From Spirodela intermedia (Eukaryota > Streptophyta > Magnoliopsida > Alismatales > Araceae): 64,000 nt of DNA. The position numbers and the translations under genes were made by a program. Of the stretch, positions 34,093 to 46,789 are shown piece after piece; position 1 is the stretch's first letter, and each line of letters opens with the position of its first letter. The stretch is from positions 3,744,501 to 3,808,500 of the forward strand of contig LR746270.1 in assembly GCA_902729315.2 (NCBI GenBank), given 5' to 3'. The notes beneath the pieces were generated by a model, which did not search any database, had not been told where the DNA came from, and saw nothing but the letters and a program-made list of their open reading frames with translations.

Positions 34093-35726
34093 ATAAGAAC
34101 CGCAACATCCGTACTAATTGCAGGGATTTGAAGCTCCTTCCTTCACGGGCTCTGCAATACCTCCTCCTCCTCCTTCCTTTTTTCATCATCTTTATCAACA
34201 TCTTCTTCTTCTAGGTTGGATGAAAGAAGATCTTGTCCACCGCCTGATCTATTTCTTTTATATTTCATATTCCATCTCACCAAATATGAAGTCGCAAAGG
34301 CCTTTTACTTTTTCTTAGCTCCGAGCATGTAATAGTCTCCATTTTTTCAAACTTAAATGAATTATACTAAGGAACACCTTGGGCTACGGAAATCACAGAG
34401 GATTATTTCAGGTTTATGGCGAGTTCGTGATCTGTGAGAGTAAATCTGTGAATAAAAAGGTTTAATTTAGTCATGACTTGCTGTTCGTGTGCCTCAAGAA
34501 GCCTCAGATCATAAGAACAAAAAAAAAAAAAAAAAAAAAAACAGTCTCTGTAAGAAAACTCAGTGAGCAAATGGATCAGATTAGGAAGTATATGAACCAA
34601 CTCTGATAATACCAGTGATTCTATCTCCATCTGATGCCTGTTTTTCGGGGTAAACAAGCACCAGATTGTTTCATGCTGGCATAAAAATGCACCATCTTTT
34701 GTTTCATGCTGGCATAAAAATACACCTGCTAATTTTATTTTATTTTATTTTCTTCTCCTCCTCGAGGCTCGAGGTTTTTTTCTTTTTTTGGTGATTTATT
34801 CCTCCGCCTAGACGGCTGTTTTTGTCCTGTGCCAACATTTTTTCCATAAAATCATATTATTTTATGATGTGAAAAAACCATCATTAAGGACCTCTTTTTT
34901 ATTTTGGGACAAATAATCCCAAATTATTGTATAACCGAGCTCACAGATCTCACTCATCACAGCATCTAATTTTCCTATTAATTTAGTTTAATTGAACCAT
35001 TTTAATCTTCTGAAAAGGGTTGTGATGGATCAAGATCAAGTCTTTTTTTTTTCTTATTATTCTTTTTAATTCACAATTTCCTAGGTGTCGGCATGGGGGG
35101 AGATGAGCATGTGCGACGCCGAGAGGCGGCTCCTAGCCAACGCCCTCCTGGACATCTCCAACCAGAGGTTCGTCCTCCTCTCGGAGACCTGCATCCCTCT
35201 GGTCAACTTCAGCCTGGTCCACAGGCACCTCTTGCGGGCCCGCCACAGCTTTGTCAGCTCCTTCGACGACCACGGGCCCTATGGGCGGGGCCGTTACAAC
35301 CCCCGTATGGCCCCGGAAGTCGACATCTCCCAGTGGCGGAAGGGCTCCCAGTGGTTTGAAGTTGACCGCCAGGCCGCCATCGCCATCATCAAGGACACCA
35401 CCTTCTACCCCAAGTTCAAGGAATTCTGCCGCCCAAACTGCTACGTTGATGAGCATTACTTCCCCACCATGTTGAGCATCGAGATGCCCCAGCGGCTGGC
35501 CAACCGGAGCGTGACTTGGGTTGACTGGTCCCGTGGCGGCGCCCACCCGGCGACGTTTGGCGGCGCCGACATCACCGAGGCGTTCCTCAGGGGCGTGCTC
35601 GAGGGGCAGAGCTGCCTCTACAATGGCCAGCCGTCGGCCCTCTGCTTCCTCTTCGCAAGGAAATTCTCCCCAAGTACCCTGCCACGACTCCTGGAGCTCG
35701 CCCCCAAGGTCCTCGGCTTCGGGTGA
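33371..35726 (+). CDS. GT14-family glycosyltransferase (core-2/I-branching / BC10-like), 378 aa
   Basis: Two exons, 33371-33865 and 35085-35726, joined in phase 0 across a 1219-bp GT..AG intron. It is a type II membrane protein: a short cytoplasmic N-terminus, one membrane anchor at about residues 27-48 (IFKFLLFVLVLVVGFSLVSL), and a luminal catalytic domain. Family motifs are VPKVAFMFLTKGPLP, the exon-junction region AWGEMSMCDAERRLLANAL, LSETCIPLVNF, SFDDHGPYGRGRYN, QWRKGSQWFE, CYVDEHYFPTML and TWVDWSRGGAHPATFG. Plant GT14 members act in the Golgi on cell-wall or arabinogalactan glycans; the exact acceptor is unknown. Length is normal for the family and no lesions were seen. Confidence 0.93.
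34056..34091 (+). repeat. (GA)n microsatellite in GT14 intron
   Basis: GA repeats with one TA interruption, preceded by a (TA)n stretch (about 34043-34053). Inside the only GT14 intron. Confidence 0.85.
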
Positions 35727-37155
35727 TGGCGCCGCCGAGGGTCATTGACTTCTCTAGCTCGGAGATTGCTGCATGAGAGAGCCGCACAGGTTTTTTATTC
35801 TTGAAGTTTTGTAATTTTCCTCCTTTTTTTCTTTTCTTTTTTTCTATTTCTTCTTGTACAGGGAACCGAAACAGGTTGAGTGATGATGGTCATGATGTGA
35901 AGAAGAGTGAGGATTTGAACCAAAAGCTTGCTTTGACCCTCTTTCTCCGGGTTCTTTCCTGTAATCGTTGACTTACTAACGGAGGAGCATAGCCATCCAG
36001 GTGGGAGATTCTGGCTCTACCCTTTCGGTATTCAGAAAAAGGTCAACGCCGGAGCAAAATGGGCGAGGATGGGTACCCGACCCTGTTGCCTTCCCATCTG
36101 TCAAAAAGAGGTCAACGTTGCGCTACTGTAGGCGTAGTTCCTCTGGTTGGGAGTTGACCAAATCTCCGGGTCACAACGTCGAGATATCGACGCCCACGTC
36201 TTGAAGAAGAGAGGTAGGGGGTCAGCATCACTATCAAGCGGGGTATTAATTATAATTTATTGAACATTTAAAAAAAAAAATTGAATTATTTCTGACGGGG
36301 TTGATCAACCAGTGGCCAAGCTCAGTTATTATTTAAAATATTTTGATATATATTTAGTGCCGAAATCTCTATTACTTCAAGAAAATTCTGTTCATACATG
36401 TCTACAAAACAGGACCGAGACATAATAAGGTGGCATCCAGAATCGAATCTGGACCGTCGATCGGTCCCACCTGTAGTCAATCTGTCCAAGACTCCCACTG
36501 GTGAACAACTCAGAGGTCTCAATGGGCCCAAATTTGGGCCTGGTAACGCCCAACTGGGGCCCAGAATCTAAAGAAAAGCCCAAATTATGCCTCGGCGACC
36601 CAATTAATAGTTAGAGAGAGAGAGAGAGAGAAGGTAGGGACTAGTCGGTTCTGTCCAGTCGTTGCTCTGGATATAAATATGTATTATTTTATGCCCAAAA
36701 AAATTTATCCGAGGATAGTATTATTATTCAGGCGACCGTTGTTGGCAGGTGGGATTGACGTCACTGTAGTACGAAGAGGAGTGCCCATTTCCGATCATGG
36801 AGTATCTCTGTTTGCTGATGTCCGGCGTCGGGGTTGGGGGGGGGGGGGGTTCGGAGGGAATCTTCCTCAGTTGTGATCCTGAGAATTTCCTCTCTCCCTG
36901 GGAAATGGGCAGACTTTGCAGGAATTCGGACTGAATCTCTCTCGTGAGTTTCGGGGATCATTCTCTCGTGGCCTCTGTCGCCGGTTCTTCATCTTCATCT
37001 TGTTGTTGTTGTTGTTGTTCTTCTTCTTCTTCTTCTTCTGTTCTTCTTCTGGGGTTCGGCCGAGAGGGAGGAGGATCAGGGAGGTCTCCCCGTTTTGTTG
37101 ATGGTGCTTTAATGGAAGCGGAGGTGGTGTCGAGGGGAACGAGAGTGCAGATCCA
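35727..37155. other. GT14 3' flank and upstream region of the M8 peptidase gene
   Basis: T-rich GT14 3' UTR follows the stop. 36040-36180 contains several GTCAAC/TTGACC W-box cores. (GA)n is at about 36614-36632, a G run at about 36836-36850, and a TATA box candidate at 36672-36679. 37005-37045 is TTG/TTC-repeat-rich leader. No additional gene recognised. Confidence 0.5.
36672..36679 (+). promoter_or_regulatory. TATA box candidate (TATAAATA)
   Basis: TATAAATA lies just after a GA-rich tract and about 480 bp upstream of the M8 ATG. It implies a long, TTC-rich 5' leader. Inferred from sequence only. Confidence 0.35.
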
Positions 37156-40100
37156 GTGATGGGCCTGGAGGTTCTGGAGAGGTTCAGGGTATCGTGGACG
37201 ATAACCCGGGTTTCGGATCGTTTCCACCCTGTTGCTGTGGCGGTTCAGGTACCGTTCATCTCATTTTCTTTGGCATTCTGCATATTTATACTCCTCTCAT
37301 GTAGGAGCTGGGCAATGAAGCTCGATGCCTGTAAATGTTGGTCTCTGGGTCCCCGGCCCCACTTCTCTCCTTGTTCAGAGCCTTTGAGAGATCGTCTTTT
37401 GGGCGGTGAATTTGCTTCCACGGAAAGTATCGATCTACTTCAACGAATCTGACTTTTTGTCCACGTCTCGAGCAGGTCACTACGGGGCCTCAATAGTCTC
37501 TGAACTGTGCCCACCCAGTTGCTGTCTGAACGATTGATTTGTCTCTTAGACCCTTACACCCTTGTCTGTGACTCCGTCTGCCCTTTTATCCACGATATTT
37601 CGGTTTTTCTTTTCATGCAAGGGTAGTGACTTCTACAATGTTTCTGCTTGCTTCATCATTTTCTCCCTCCTACTATTCTTCTTCATCATGTTTCTGCTTG
37701 CTTCATCTTTTCATGCAAGTGTAGTGACTTCTACAGCATAAGTATTCCCTTCTTTTGGTTCCATTGAGATCACTCCTCATGGATGGCGGTGGAAGGATTT
37801 GCCTGGTGGGGATGGTGATGTCTGTATTTTTGTACTTAATTATATATATATATAAATATATCTTGATGAATTTTCAAGTTGGGATTGAGTGTTGCGTTTC
37901 ATTGTTTCTCTTAGATTTCTTTTCTGCTTCTCTCGATTGAATTGTCCGACGCTGCAACTGAAGGAAGATGGGTTCTCCGTCAAGGTGATACTGGGCACAG
38001 TGAGATTCCTGTGTTCTCGCACTCTTGTATCCACGATGAGATTCTTCAGAAGAGACGAAATCCTGGTCGCAAGGAGTATTCCGTTAGTCCACAAGTTTAC
38101 AGCAGATCTGATCTGCTGAGTTCAAATCATCACAAGGCCCGACGAGCGTTGCTTGAGGTTTCTTTGCCAGAAGATTTTGAGAAGAATTCGAGACAACCCA
38201 TCAGAATATTTCTAAATTATGATTCGCTTGGCCATTCTCAGGACAGAGATTGCCGAGATGCTGGGGATATTGTGAAGGTGAGTGAAAGAAGTAATGACTT
38301 ATTGCACTATAATGCATTGGGATTGGATCAAACCTCCCTCAACTTCAATTCCTGGATCCCCTGCATGCAACCCTCTTGCTGATCGTCCAATATTTGGAGA
38401 CTGTTGGTATAACTGTTCATCGGATGACATATCAGTGGCTGAAAAGAAACTTCGGCTTCAAAGGGTAATTGTTCCGAACCTTTGGTTTTATATAACAATT
38501 TTGCTCTGTGTAAAATCTTTCGTGGAGAATTGCCAAGAAAAAATAAATCTGACGCTTCATTAAATGTTTGGGTTTTAAAATCCACGGTTTTCAAATCCAT
38601 TGAGTGTCAACTGATGAAACATTGCACTATAAAAATTTATCTGGGTAGCATGGAGTCCTGGTCTAGAAAGGTAACAGGACAGTGCACTTGATTATGTTGC
38701 CCTTTGACTTGCGTAATGCATATCATAGTATCTTCACGAAACTCTTTCTGATCTGAAAATGGGAGAGGTAGATTTGTCTCTACAAGCCCATGTATACTAC
38801 TTTGAATATTCATGTTTAGTGTTAGGCTCACTGGGCTTGGAAAGGACCAACCACCTGTAGTCATAAGATGATATTCTTAGTGAAACAGGCTGATTTGTTC
38901 TCCAATTTGCTTATATAATTTTCAATACTGAAAATTTCGTACGATCTCTTGCTTCAAATCCATATGTATGTTGTGGAGTTCCCCTTCTCGAGCACAAGGT
39001 ACCTCAATGACTGGAACTCATCAGCTCTTGCCAGCCACACAGAGAGAGAGAGAGAGAGAGACTTTGTTAAAATCTCCCATGCTTTAGGTCCTTGATTTCG
39101 CTTACATTCAGATCATGAATGATGTCATGACAACTCGAGAACGGCTGTTGTAAAAGGAGATGGTATTATCAAAAATTTATGCCAAGTTAATCTGTATTAC
39201 AATTTCTGCATTGGAGCCTTAAGACAACCTAAGGCCATTTTCTTGAGCTCAAACTGCTCATAACAACTTCAATGGTTCATTCTCTCTGGTAATGATAAAC
39301 TAAAAATAGAAATGTGATTCACCTGCAATCTTAATTAATAGAAAATTCAGAAATATTCACGTTCTTTAAAAAAAGAATGCTCTTTCACCTTCCAATTAAT
39401 TAATGGTGTTAATCAGTACCTATCTTAGAACTGATGATGATTTTTCCAATGTTTTTGCTTTTATTACTATTATAATAGGCATTGGAGAGAACAGCAGACT
39501 GGTTTAAGCGAACTTTATCTGTGGAGCCTGTCAAGGGGAACTTACGTTTAAGTGGATACTCTGCATGTGGTCAGGATGGTGGGGTGCAACTTCCTCGTGA
39601 ATATGTGGAAGGTACTTCTCTCTATTTCTATGTCATTTTTATACGAAGACAAGGTACATAACCTCTTTTCATTTTTCTCACAGATGGTGTTTCTGATGCT
39701 GACCTGGTCCTCTTAGTAACCACTAGACCAACTACGGGTAACACGCTTGCATGGGCCGTAGCCTGCGAATGTGATCAATGGGGTAGGGCGATTGCAGGTA
39801 GTGGAATATTTTGTCCAGAAATATTGTTTATTTGGGTTTTCATGCTGAATGGTAATATTCCATATAAGATTGGTGTATAACCGTTATCAGGTCATGTTAA
39901 TGTTGCTCCTCGTCATTTGACTGCTGAAGCAGAGTCTTTACTCTCAGCCACTCTTATACACGAGGTTAATATTCTTTTCAAAGAAAACTTGATAAATCAA
40001 AACTTCAGCATATTTATTACTGAGCTATTTTTATCCGCAGGTCATGCATGTTCTTGGTTTTGACCCTCATGCCTTTGCTCATTTCCGAGATGAAAGGAAG

Positions 40101-43100
40101 AGAAGACGCAACCAGGTAGCTAATTATGTAAGAATATAGATATATATATATATATATATATTTATTCTTACATCAACACGTTGATGAGATGGATCCAAGA
40201 AACAGCTAAGAAAGATTTTTTCCCGGAGAAAATAGAGAAAAGCATTTAGGGCCACCATACGATTCTTGAATGCTAAACAAATGTGATAAAAAAGACTTTG
40301 GCACCGCTAGAAAGCAACGTTAAGTACTGGAGTATTGATTGACATATAATTATTCAAGGCACGAATATGGTGCTGCTTTCGATCAAGTTGAGCATTTTAT
40401 TCATGCTGTCTTGTTTGCGAGTAATTCTCTCTTGACAAGTACGATAGCTATCTTGAAAGCATTAGCATTGCTATGGTCATCTGTCCCGTTCCAGGATTCT
40501 CTTTTCTATATTTTTTTTTTTTTTTTTTTCATAAGAATGGAGAATACCTCTGAGATTTCCTCCAGCTTCATTCCCAAACTCTCCTATATTTATGGCATTG
40601 AGAGTTGATGCCTGTTTGCATTGGCTTAAGATGTGAAATACTGTCAAATTTCTACAGGCAGTCCCCGCCTAAATACTTGATTTTTACGATCTTGAGCAAA
40701 CGGCTAGGACATCATGACCATAACCTGTCTCATGAATATGGGATCATCTAGATTAATAAGAGTTCATACATTTTCCTTGCATTGGCTTCAGGGTTTGTCA
40801 TTCATCTTGCAAGGTTGTATTAAAGGTTCAGCAGAAACTAGTTGGCCAGTAGAAATGGCGTTTTTGATTGCTCAAGCGACTAAACTTCGACCATTAAAGC
40901 CTGCCCTATCTTTTGCATTGATATTAAATGTCAGGGGCATGATTTGAATGGGGTTAGGCGACATTCATGCAGATAAATACCGTTAGCAATAGTGAATAGA
41001 AACATGATTCCTTACTCTCTGAGTACTAGAAGTGGAATTTGTCTAGGGTTTGTGGGACAGTTGATACTTTCAAGCATCTGTGATGATAAAAGCTGATAAT
41101 GTTTACCTGGATGATTAGTGATTTTGAGCACGAGTTCTGCTTTTCTGTGAGAAATAATGAATTCCATATTCAGGTCATTGTTCAAGCCATGGATGAAAAG
41201 CTGGGACGTATGGTTACACGGATAGTCCTCCCCCGTGTTGTCATGCACTCAAGGCTTCACTACGGAGAAAGTTGAATTTTCCCTCAGTCTCATAGATTGG
41301 GCATCACCAGTGATTCCTAACAGGAAAGCTGGTGCCGAATTGAAATTGCCATTGACAGTGTTTCTCTGTGGGCAGGCATTCTCTGCGAACTTCACTGGCT
41401 TAGAGCTGGAAGATGGGGGGCGTGGCACATCGGGTATTCAATTTTGCACACCAGGCTATGCATCAAGAAGAAGGAATCTATATCATCAAAAAAACCATTA
41501 ATACTCCTGCTTTTCATGTTCTTGTGGTAGGATCTCATTGGGAGAAGCGGCTTCTGATGAATGAAATCATGACGAGCTCAGTGGACGCTCGATCAGTGGT
41601 GTGTCGAAAATGACTCTGGCATTGCTGGAAGATAGCGGATGGTATAAGGTTAACTATAGCATGGTGGACCGCCTTGATTGGGTCGCAAACAGGGAATAGA
41701 ATTTGTCACCTCTCCATGCAATCAGTGGAAGGGGGCATACCATTGCAACACCACCAAGTTTTCTGGCTGTACATATAATAGAGAAGCTGAGGGTTACTGC
41801 CCTATCGTAAGTTATACTGGGGATCTGCCTCAATGGGCTCAGTATCTCCCACAGGCCAACAAAGGTCTGTTCCCTGTGATTTTTTAATAGTGCTTGGAGG
41901 ATCCTGTTGGGTTCTGTCAGCTTACTTTTTCTTCAGCTTTTCATAAGTAATTAGTTTTATTATTGATCTTGCGCATCTGAAACCAACCCTGAAGGAATTC
42001 TATAGTGTGATCCATCTAAACGTGTTAAATGGGAGTCATGTCTTCTTTCCCGGCCATGTGATAAGATTTTTTTATTTTTATTTTTTTTGCCATCCATTAA
42101 TATTTTTTGTGTAAATTAACGTGGGTTTTGCTTTATTTCTTCATTTTCAATTGGTGCTGATGTTGCATCCCTTTGATGGCGACTTGCCGATTCAATCGTG
42201 GAAACAATCAGTTTATATGTTCGTTTAATTGAAATTGACGCCTTTTTGAACCAGGAAATCATTTTGAGCGTTTCAAGATCTTGAAGAAATCCCTCTTGCT
42301 TTATTTATAATCTCCCATTCTTCATAGTTCAGCATGGGCAGCTGTTCTTCTGTTCCTCAAGTTTCCAGTCGTTTCCATTTATTTCTTGAAACTCATGATC
42401 TACATGTTTCTTACCCATCACATGCTGGTTAGTGCATGGAAGTTTTAGCATGTTTCTACAGGTTTATTATGTAAACTTAGCGCGCAAATCTTATCAACGA
42501 CCTCACCATCGCCCAATAGCTGCTTACTTCCATCCTCGTCTGTCTCAGGTGGCCAATCGTCCTTAGCCGATTATTGCGCGTACTTTGTGGCATATTCCGA
42601 CGGCTCATGTACTGATGTAAATCCTGCGCGAGCACCAGACATGATGTTGGGTGAAGTGCGAGGAAGCAGCTCTCGGTGAGAGTCAAGTAATGCTCCCAGC
42701 GAATGAGGAAAGCGCGGAGTAATCTCTTCTTTTATATGCTCCCATTCTGTGCAGGTGCATGGCTTCATCTCTGGTGCGTTCTGGGTTTGCTCGAGGATCC
42801 ATGACTCAAGGGAATGGCTGCTATCAGCACAGATGCGCCCGCAACGTCTTAGAGGTACCAAGCTGCAGTCTCCATTTCTAGCAATGCATCGCTATGCTTG
42901 GACTGAGACTTCAAGAACAGGCAAATAATCCTAAACCCATCAAGGAAATCATTGCCTGATGCCTGGAAAATACGGAAAATATGCGTTCTGTTCTGGGTTT
43001 ATAGTTCATATCCATTTCAGGAAAAAATGCAAATGTGGCATGGTATGTTTATTTTTGCTTCGATATGACATGATTTCGAGCTGCTTTGAGTAGCTTACAG

Positions 43101-45465
43101 TTCAAGGTTTTTCTAGAAATGACCAAATATTCTGCTGATATATTCTGCTCATTATAGCTCAATATTCATATTCATCGAGAAATTACCAAAGAGATGTACC
43201 ATGGTATGTTTATCGTGCGGGATTATTGGAATGGCTGGTGATCATCAGACACCCATATTGAAACACTGATGCTGATGCCCGATGATCTTTGATGCATTGT
43301 GCTGATCAGGTTGCTATGGACGGTATCTGGAAGGCTTGCCCTGAAGCGGGGGGCCCAATCCAATTCCCTGGTTTCCACGGTGACCTCCATCTCATGCGCC
43401 TTGTGCAATCTATGAGCATAGCCACCGCCGGTTCTTCGTTCTGATGATAAAGTTGCCATTTTTTTTCCCCCATTTATGGTGCAGGGGAGCTCATATGCCC
43501 GGCCTACCATGAACTATGTGACACACTGCCAGTGACTCCTCCACGCGGGCACTGCCCCAACTCGTGTGGCTTCAACGTAGACTGCCTTGAGGGGGGAGCT
43601 CCGGCTGCTTCCTAGGGTTTTACGGGCACGACTGCAGCCAACGTGAGTCTCACTAGAATCTATTACCACAGAGTTTTACCTTCTTTTTTTTTAGCTAGTA
43701 TTCTCTAATTTGAGAAAGTCGTATTCTTTGGCTGTGACCCATTTCTCAGAGAGTGGGAAAATCACCAGACTAGGCATCTGGGTTCCCCGTTCGGGCTCCC
43801 CTCTGGCTGATAACCATACTCGTCTGTGCCTCCCAGGTGCTTGCCCAGGCAACTGCAGCGGTCATGGCGTCTGCCGCCCAGATGGGATATGCGAGTGCGT
43901 GCACGGCCGAACAGGAGTTGATTGCTCCACCGGTACCCCCCAAAACCTCGTAAACTCTGGAAATTTGTTCTTCAAAATATTAAAAAAAGGGTAAAATTAA
44001 CCGAAATGAATTATCGATTTTATTAAAAATGCAGCCATATGCGACGAGCAGTGCAGCCTGCATGGTGGGTTCTGCGACGACGGCGTGTGCGAGTTCCGGT
44101 GCTCCGACTATGCCGGGTACTCATGCCAGACCGGCTCGTCTCTTCTATCCAGCTTGTCGGCGTGCCAGGAGGTGCTCATGGGGGATGCAGCAGGGCAGTA
44201 CTGCGCCCCAAGTGACCCAAGCATCCTGCGGCAGCTGGAGGCGGCGGTCGTCGTGCCAAACTATGGCCAGCTGCTTCTCGTGGGCCGCTCCCTGTTTGAC
44301 TTCCTCGAGCTGAGCTACTGCGCTGCGGCAGCCAGGCAGCTGGCCTGCTGGGTATGTTCTCCTCTGATCCCTTCCTAATATATATCTATATATATATACG
44401 CAAGTATCTGGGTTGGGCTTATTTTCCTTTTTAGGTATGATTTTGGGTTTTGGGGGCTCATTGAGTGAGGCCTTAGAAGTAAACCGTTGCTATTTTGTGA
44501 CCAATAGGAGTAGGTAGGTAGTTTGTCGTTGTTGACTTCTTAGAAACCGGTTTTGGCAGGGTTTGTTTTTCCTTTTTTTCAGGTATCATTTTGGGTTTTG
44601 GGGCACGTCAGCACCTTGGAAGTCAAACGTCGCTACGGTGTGAACATTAGACATTAGACAGTGGACTGGTCATTATCTCTCTTTGACATTGCTCTTGTAG
44701 GCGTTGACTTTGGTGCCTGAAATCAGCTGGAACCTGCTGAGAAGACCATATTGGTGGCGTTTATAATCCTTTCCGACAATGAATTCCAAGAATTTTTTTG
44801 TGGTTGCGCGTCAGATTGCTTGACCATTTTTTGGGCACTTACGTAATGCTTTCCCAAAATGCATTCATATTGAGAACAATCTCCGCCAGTCAACTCTTCC
44901 CCATCTAAGCCACTTTGGCGAGGATTCTTACCCATTCTATTCGTTAATATCTTGACTTTATCGGATTTCCTCGCTAGTTCATTTCTACTACTTCCCTCCA
45001 ATAGTCAGCCAAGGTGACTATCCCTTTCACGCTGAGATTAGTCAATCAGTTGACCCTTGGTATTGGGGTTCTGACCACCTTCCATTTCATTTCCATTTCC
45101 GTGTATTGACTTCTTGAAATAGTCTCCTGCCACATCTCTATAATCCAACGGCCACTCCTGAAACAGTAGTCAGCCACGTTGACTTTCCTTCTCGTCGGAG
45201 ACGAGTCGCCTGATCTTACCAGAAACTGGTGCCACTTGTCTCTCAGATATCGATCCAACGGTGCGACATGGACGGAGACAACAGGCTTCGGGTGTGCCGC
45301 TCGGTCTCCGGGGACTACAACGCCGCCTGCGGCGCCTCCCTCGACTGCTCCGACGAGACCCTCTTCACCGGCGAGGAGGACGGCGGCGAGCAGCCGCGGT
45401 GCACGGGCTACGGCGAGGCCCCGCGGGGGTGGCTCCGGAGTATCCGGAGGATCTACGCACAGTAG
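37156..45465 (+). CDS. Leishmanolysin-like zinc metallopeptidase (M8), 17 exons, with apparent lesions
   Basis: Membrane-associated zinc peptidase of family M8. Exons: 37156-37248, 37915-38277, about 38327-38464, 39479-39611, 39684-39797, 39891-39964, 40041-40115, 41174-about 41265, 41376-41433, 41531-41864, 42549-42675, 42755-42854, 43310-43379, 43485-43642, 43837-43932, 44035-44351, 45247-45465. The N-terminus joins into a hydrophobic signal segment ([16 protein letters not shown]). The zinc site HEVMHVLGF spans exons 6-7, with the third ligand in [17 protein letters not shown]-like Cys repeats are in exons 14-16. Problems: exon 2/3 do not join by a normal intron, the exon 8 donor lacks GT, a 2-bp insertion lies near 41600 and a 1-bp loss near 41680, and a G-run shift near 43591. 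It may be a young pseudogene, or these may be assembly errors. Confidence 0.8.
40139..40161 (+). repeat. (TA)n microsatellite in M8 intron 7
   Basis: About 11 TA units shortly after exon 7. Confidence 0.85.
44352..45246 (+). other. Last intron of the M8 peptidase gene, rich in TTGAC cores
   Basis: 895-bp GT..AG intron. It contains many TTGAC/GTCAA cores (for example near 44529, 44703, 44887, 45039, 45052, 45106 and 45178) and a short imperfect repeat of TATCATTTTGGGTTTTGGGG-type sequence near 44437 and 44582. No coding sequence. Confidence 0.6.
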
Positions 45466-45855
45466 GAGGCGGCCGCGGCGATGGCATCTGTGTGTACATA
45501 GATTCGGAGCTTTCTCCGGCGACCGGCGGCGGAATCGAGAGGTTGCCGGCGGAAGGTAGGGTTTTTTTGGTCGGCGGAGCACGGAAAAGGTTGAAGAAGG
45601 CCGAGCCGCTCTCCCGCGGGAAGGAGGGCTTCCTCCGAGATGAGGGATACGCCGCCGCTGTTGTTGGTCGTGGTGGGTTTAGGGTTTTGTAGCTTATTAG
45701 CCGTTGGGAGTGTTTTGTGTATAGTAACCACGTTTGTAATGTCATCCCTTCCGATCACAGGCGCTGCTTTCTTCATTGCTTAGGAGGTTCATTTGTCTTT
45801 TTCTTCTCTCTATCTCTCTCTCTCTCTAGTGTGGGATGACTTCTGTTCTTCTATA

Positions 45856-45891
<36 letters not shown>

Positions 45892-46195
45892 ATAATGGTG
45901 AATCACATCACACCTCTGTCCGACGCACCCGCTCCAAGCGCCACCATGGACAAACAGGCCCGCCAGCCTGGCGTTGCCACGCTGGAGCCGGAAAGTGGGA
46001 ACACGACGAATTTGAAAAAATTATTCCAACGTTATAAAAATATACCCTTTTGGTGATCAAGTGATCTCGGGCCGGGCCATAAGGGGCCCAAACCGGCCCA
46101 AAATTCCCTCCAAACGTGTGAGAGGAGGCCTTCGCTACTGGAGACACGTACATGAGCAGACGCGTGGACCAAGTAACGGCAGGGATTCAGCGAGC

Positions 46196-46203
46196 TATAA
46201 ATA
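46196..46203 (+). promoter_or_regulatory. TATA box of the RING E3 gene
   Basis: TATAAATA in a GC-rich promoter, ~110 bp upstream of a good splice donor in the leader. Predicted transcription start near 46230. Confidence 0.6.
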
Positions 46204-46308
46204 CGCTGGCCGCGCCGACACGCTTTCTCTTTGTCGTTCTCCGATCGAGAGGGAAAGAGGAGATCGGAGGCTCCTCCCTTCGAATTCCGGGGCTGTCGGC
46301 GCTCACAG

Positions 46309-46759
46309 GTCAGCCCCTCTCTCTCTCTCTCTTTCTCTCTGTCGATGTATCGCTTATTCTGTGTATGAGGATTGCTCCCGGCAGGTGTTCGATCCCCCTT
46401 TGCGAACGAATTAGGGTTTAGGGATTGGTTGGTGTTGGGGGCGCTCGCTTTTTTCTTTTTTGGTTTGGATTCCGCCGATGCATGTGTTAATGGAATTCCT
46501 GGATTAGCGTGTGGCGGTGCTAATGGAATTTCTCATTCGATCAATCGGTGGTTCTTGAATCCCTCGATGCCTTGGGGTTGACTGTTTCGCCTGGTGGCCA
46601 GGGCCTATTGCTGTTCCCATGGCGGATATTTCACGGATTTGGGGATTTTAGGGTTCGGTAATCCACGCCGCGCGGCGGCCGATTCTCGAGGATCCGCGAA
46701 TTTTCCCGGAAATCTGTGTTTTGTTCAGCTGCGTCGTCTGCTTATTCTTTTTTTCTCAG
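46309..46759 (+). other. Probable 5' UTR intron of the RING E3 gene
   Basis: Donor CACAG|GT at 46309 is followed by a CT tract, and the acceptor TTTTCTCAG ends at 46759, 30 bp before the ATG. The interval is T-rich with no ATG-initiated frame matching any family. Inferred. Confidence 0.5.
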
Positions 46760-46789
46760 AAAATTGAATTAGTCCGGAGAGGTCGAGGG

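Larger units (their letters stand above)
45466..46789. other. Intergenic region and 5' leader of the RING gene
   Basis: 45466-45780 is the M8 3' UTR region. CT microsatellites lie at about 45805-45830 and 45857-45892. 46050-46110 has repeated GGCCC(A) motifs, often found in plant proximal promoters. TATA box and leader intron are listed separately. Confidence 0.55.

Noticed and set aside
36958..37227. Minus-strand 89-codon Glu/Gln-rich frame
   Set aside because: It is the complement of TTG/TTC repeats in the M8 leader.
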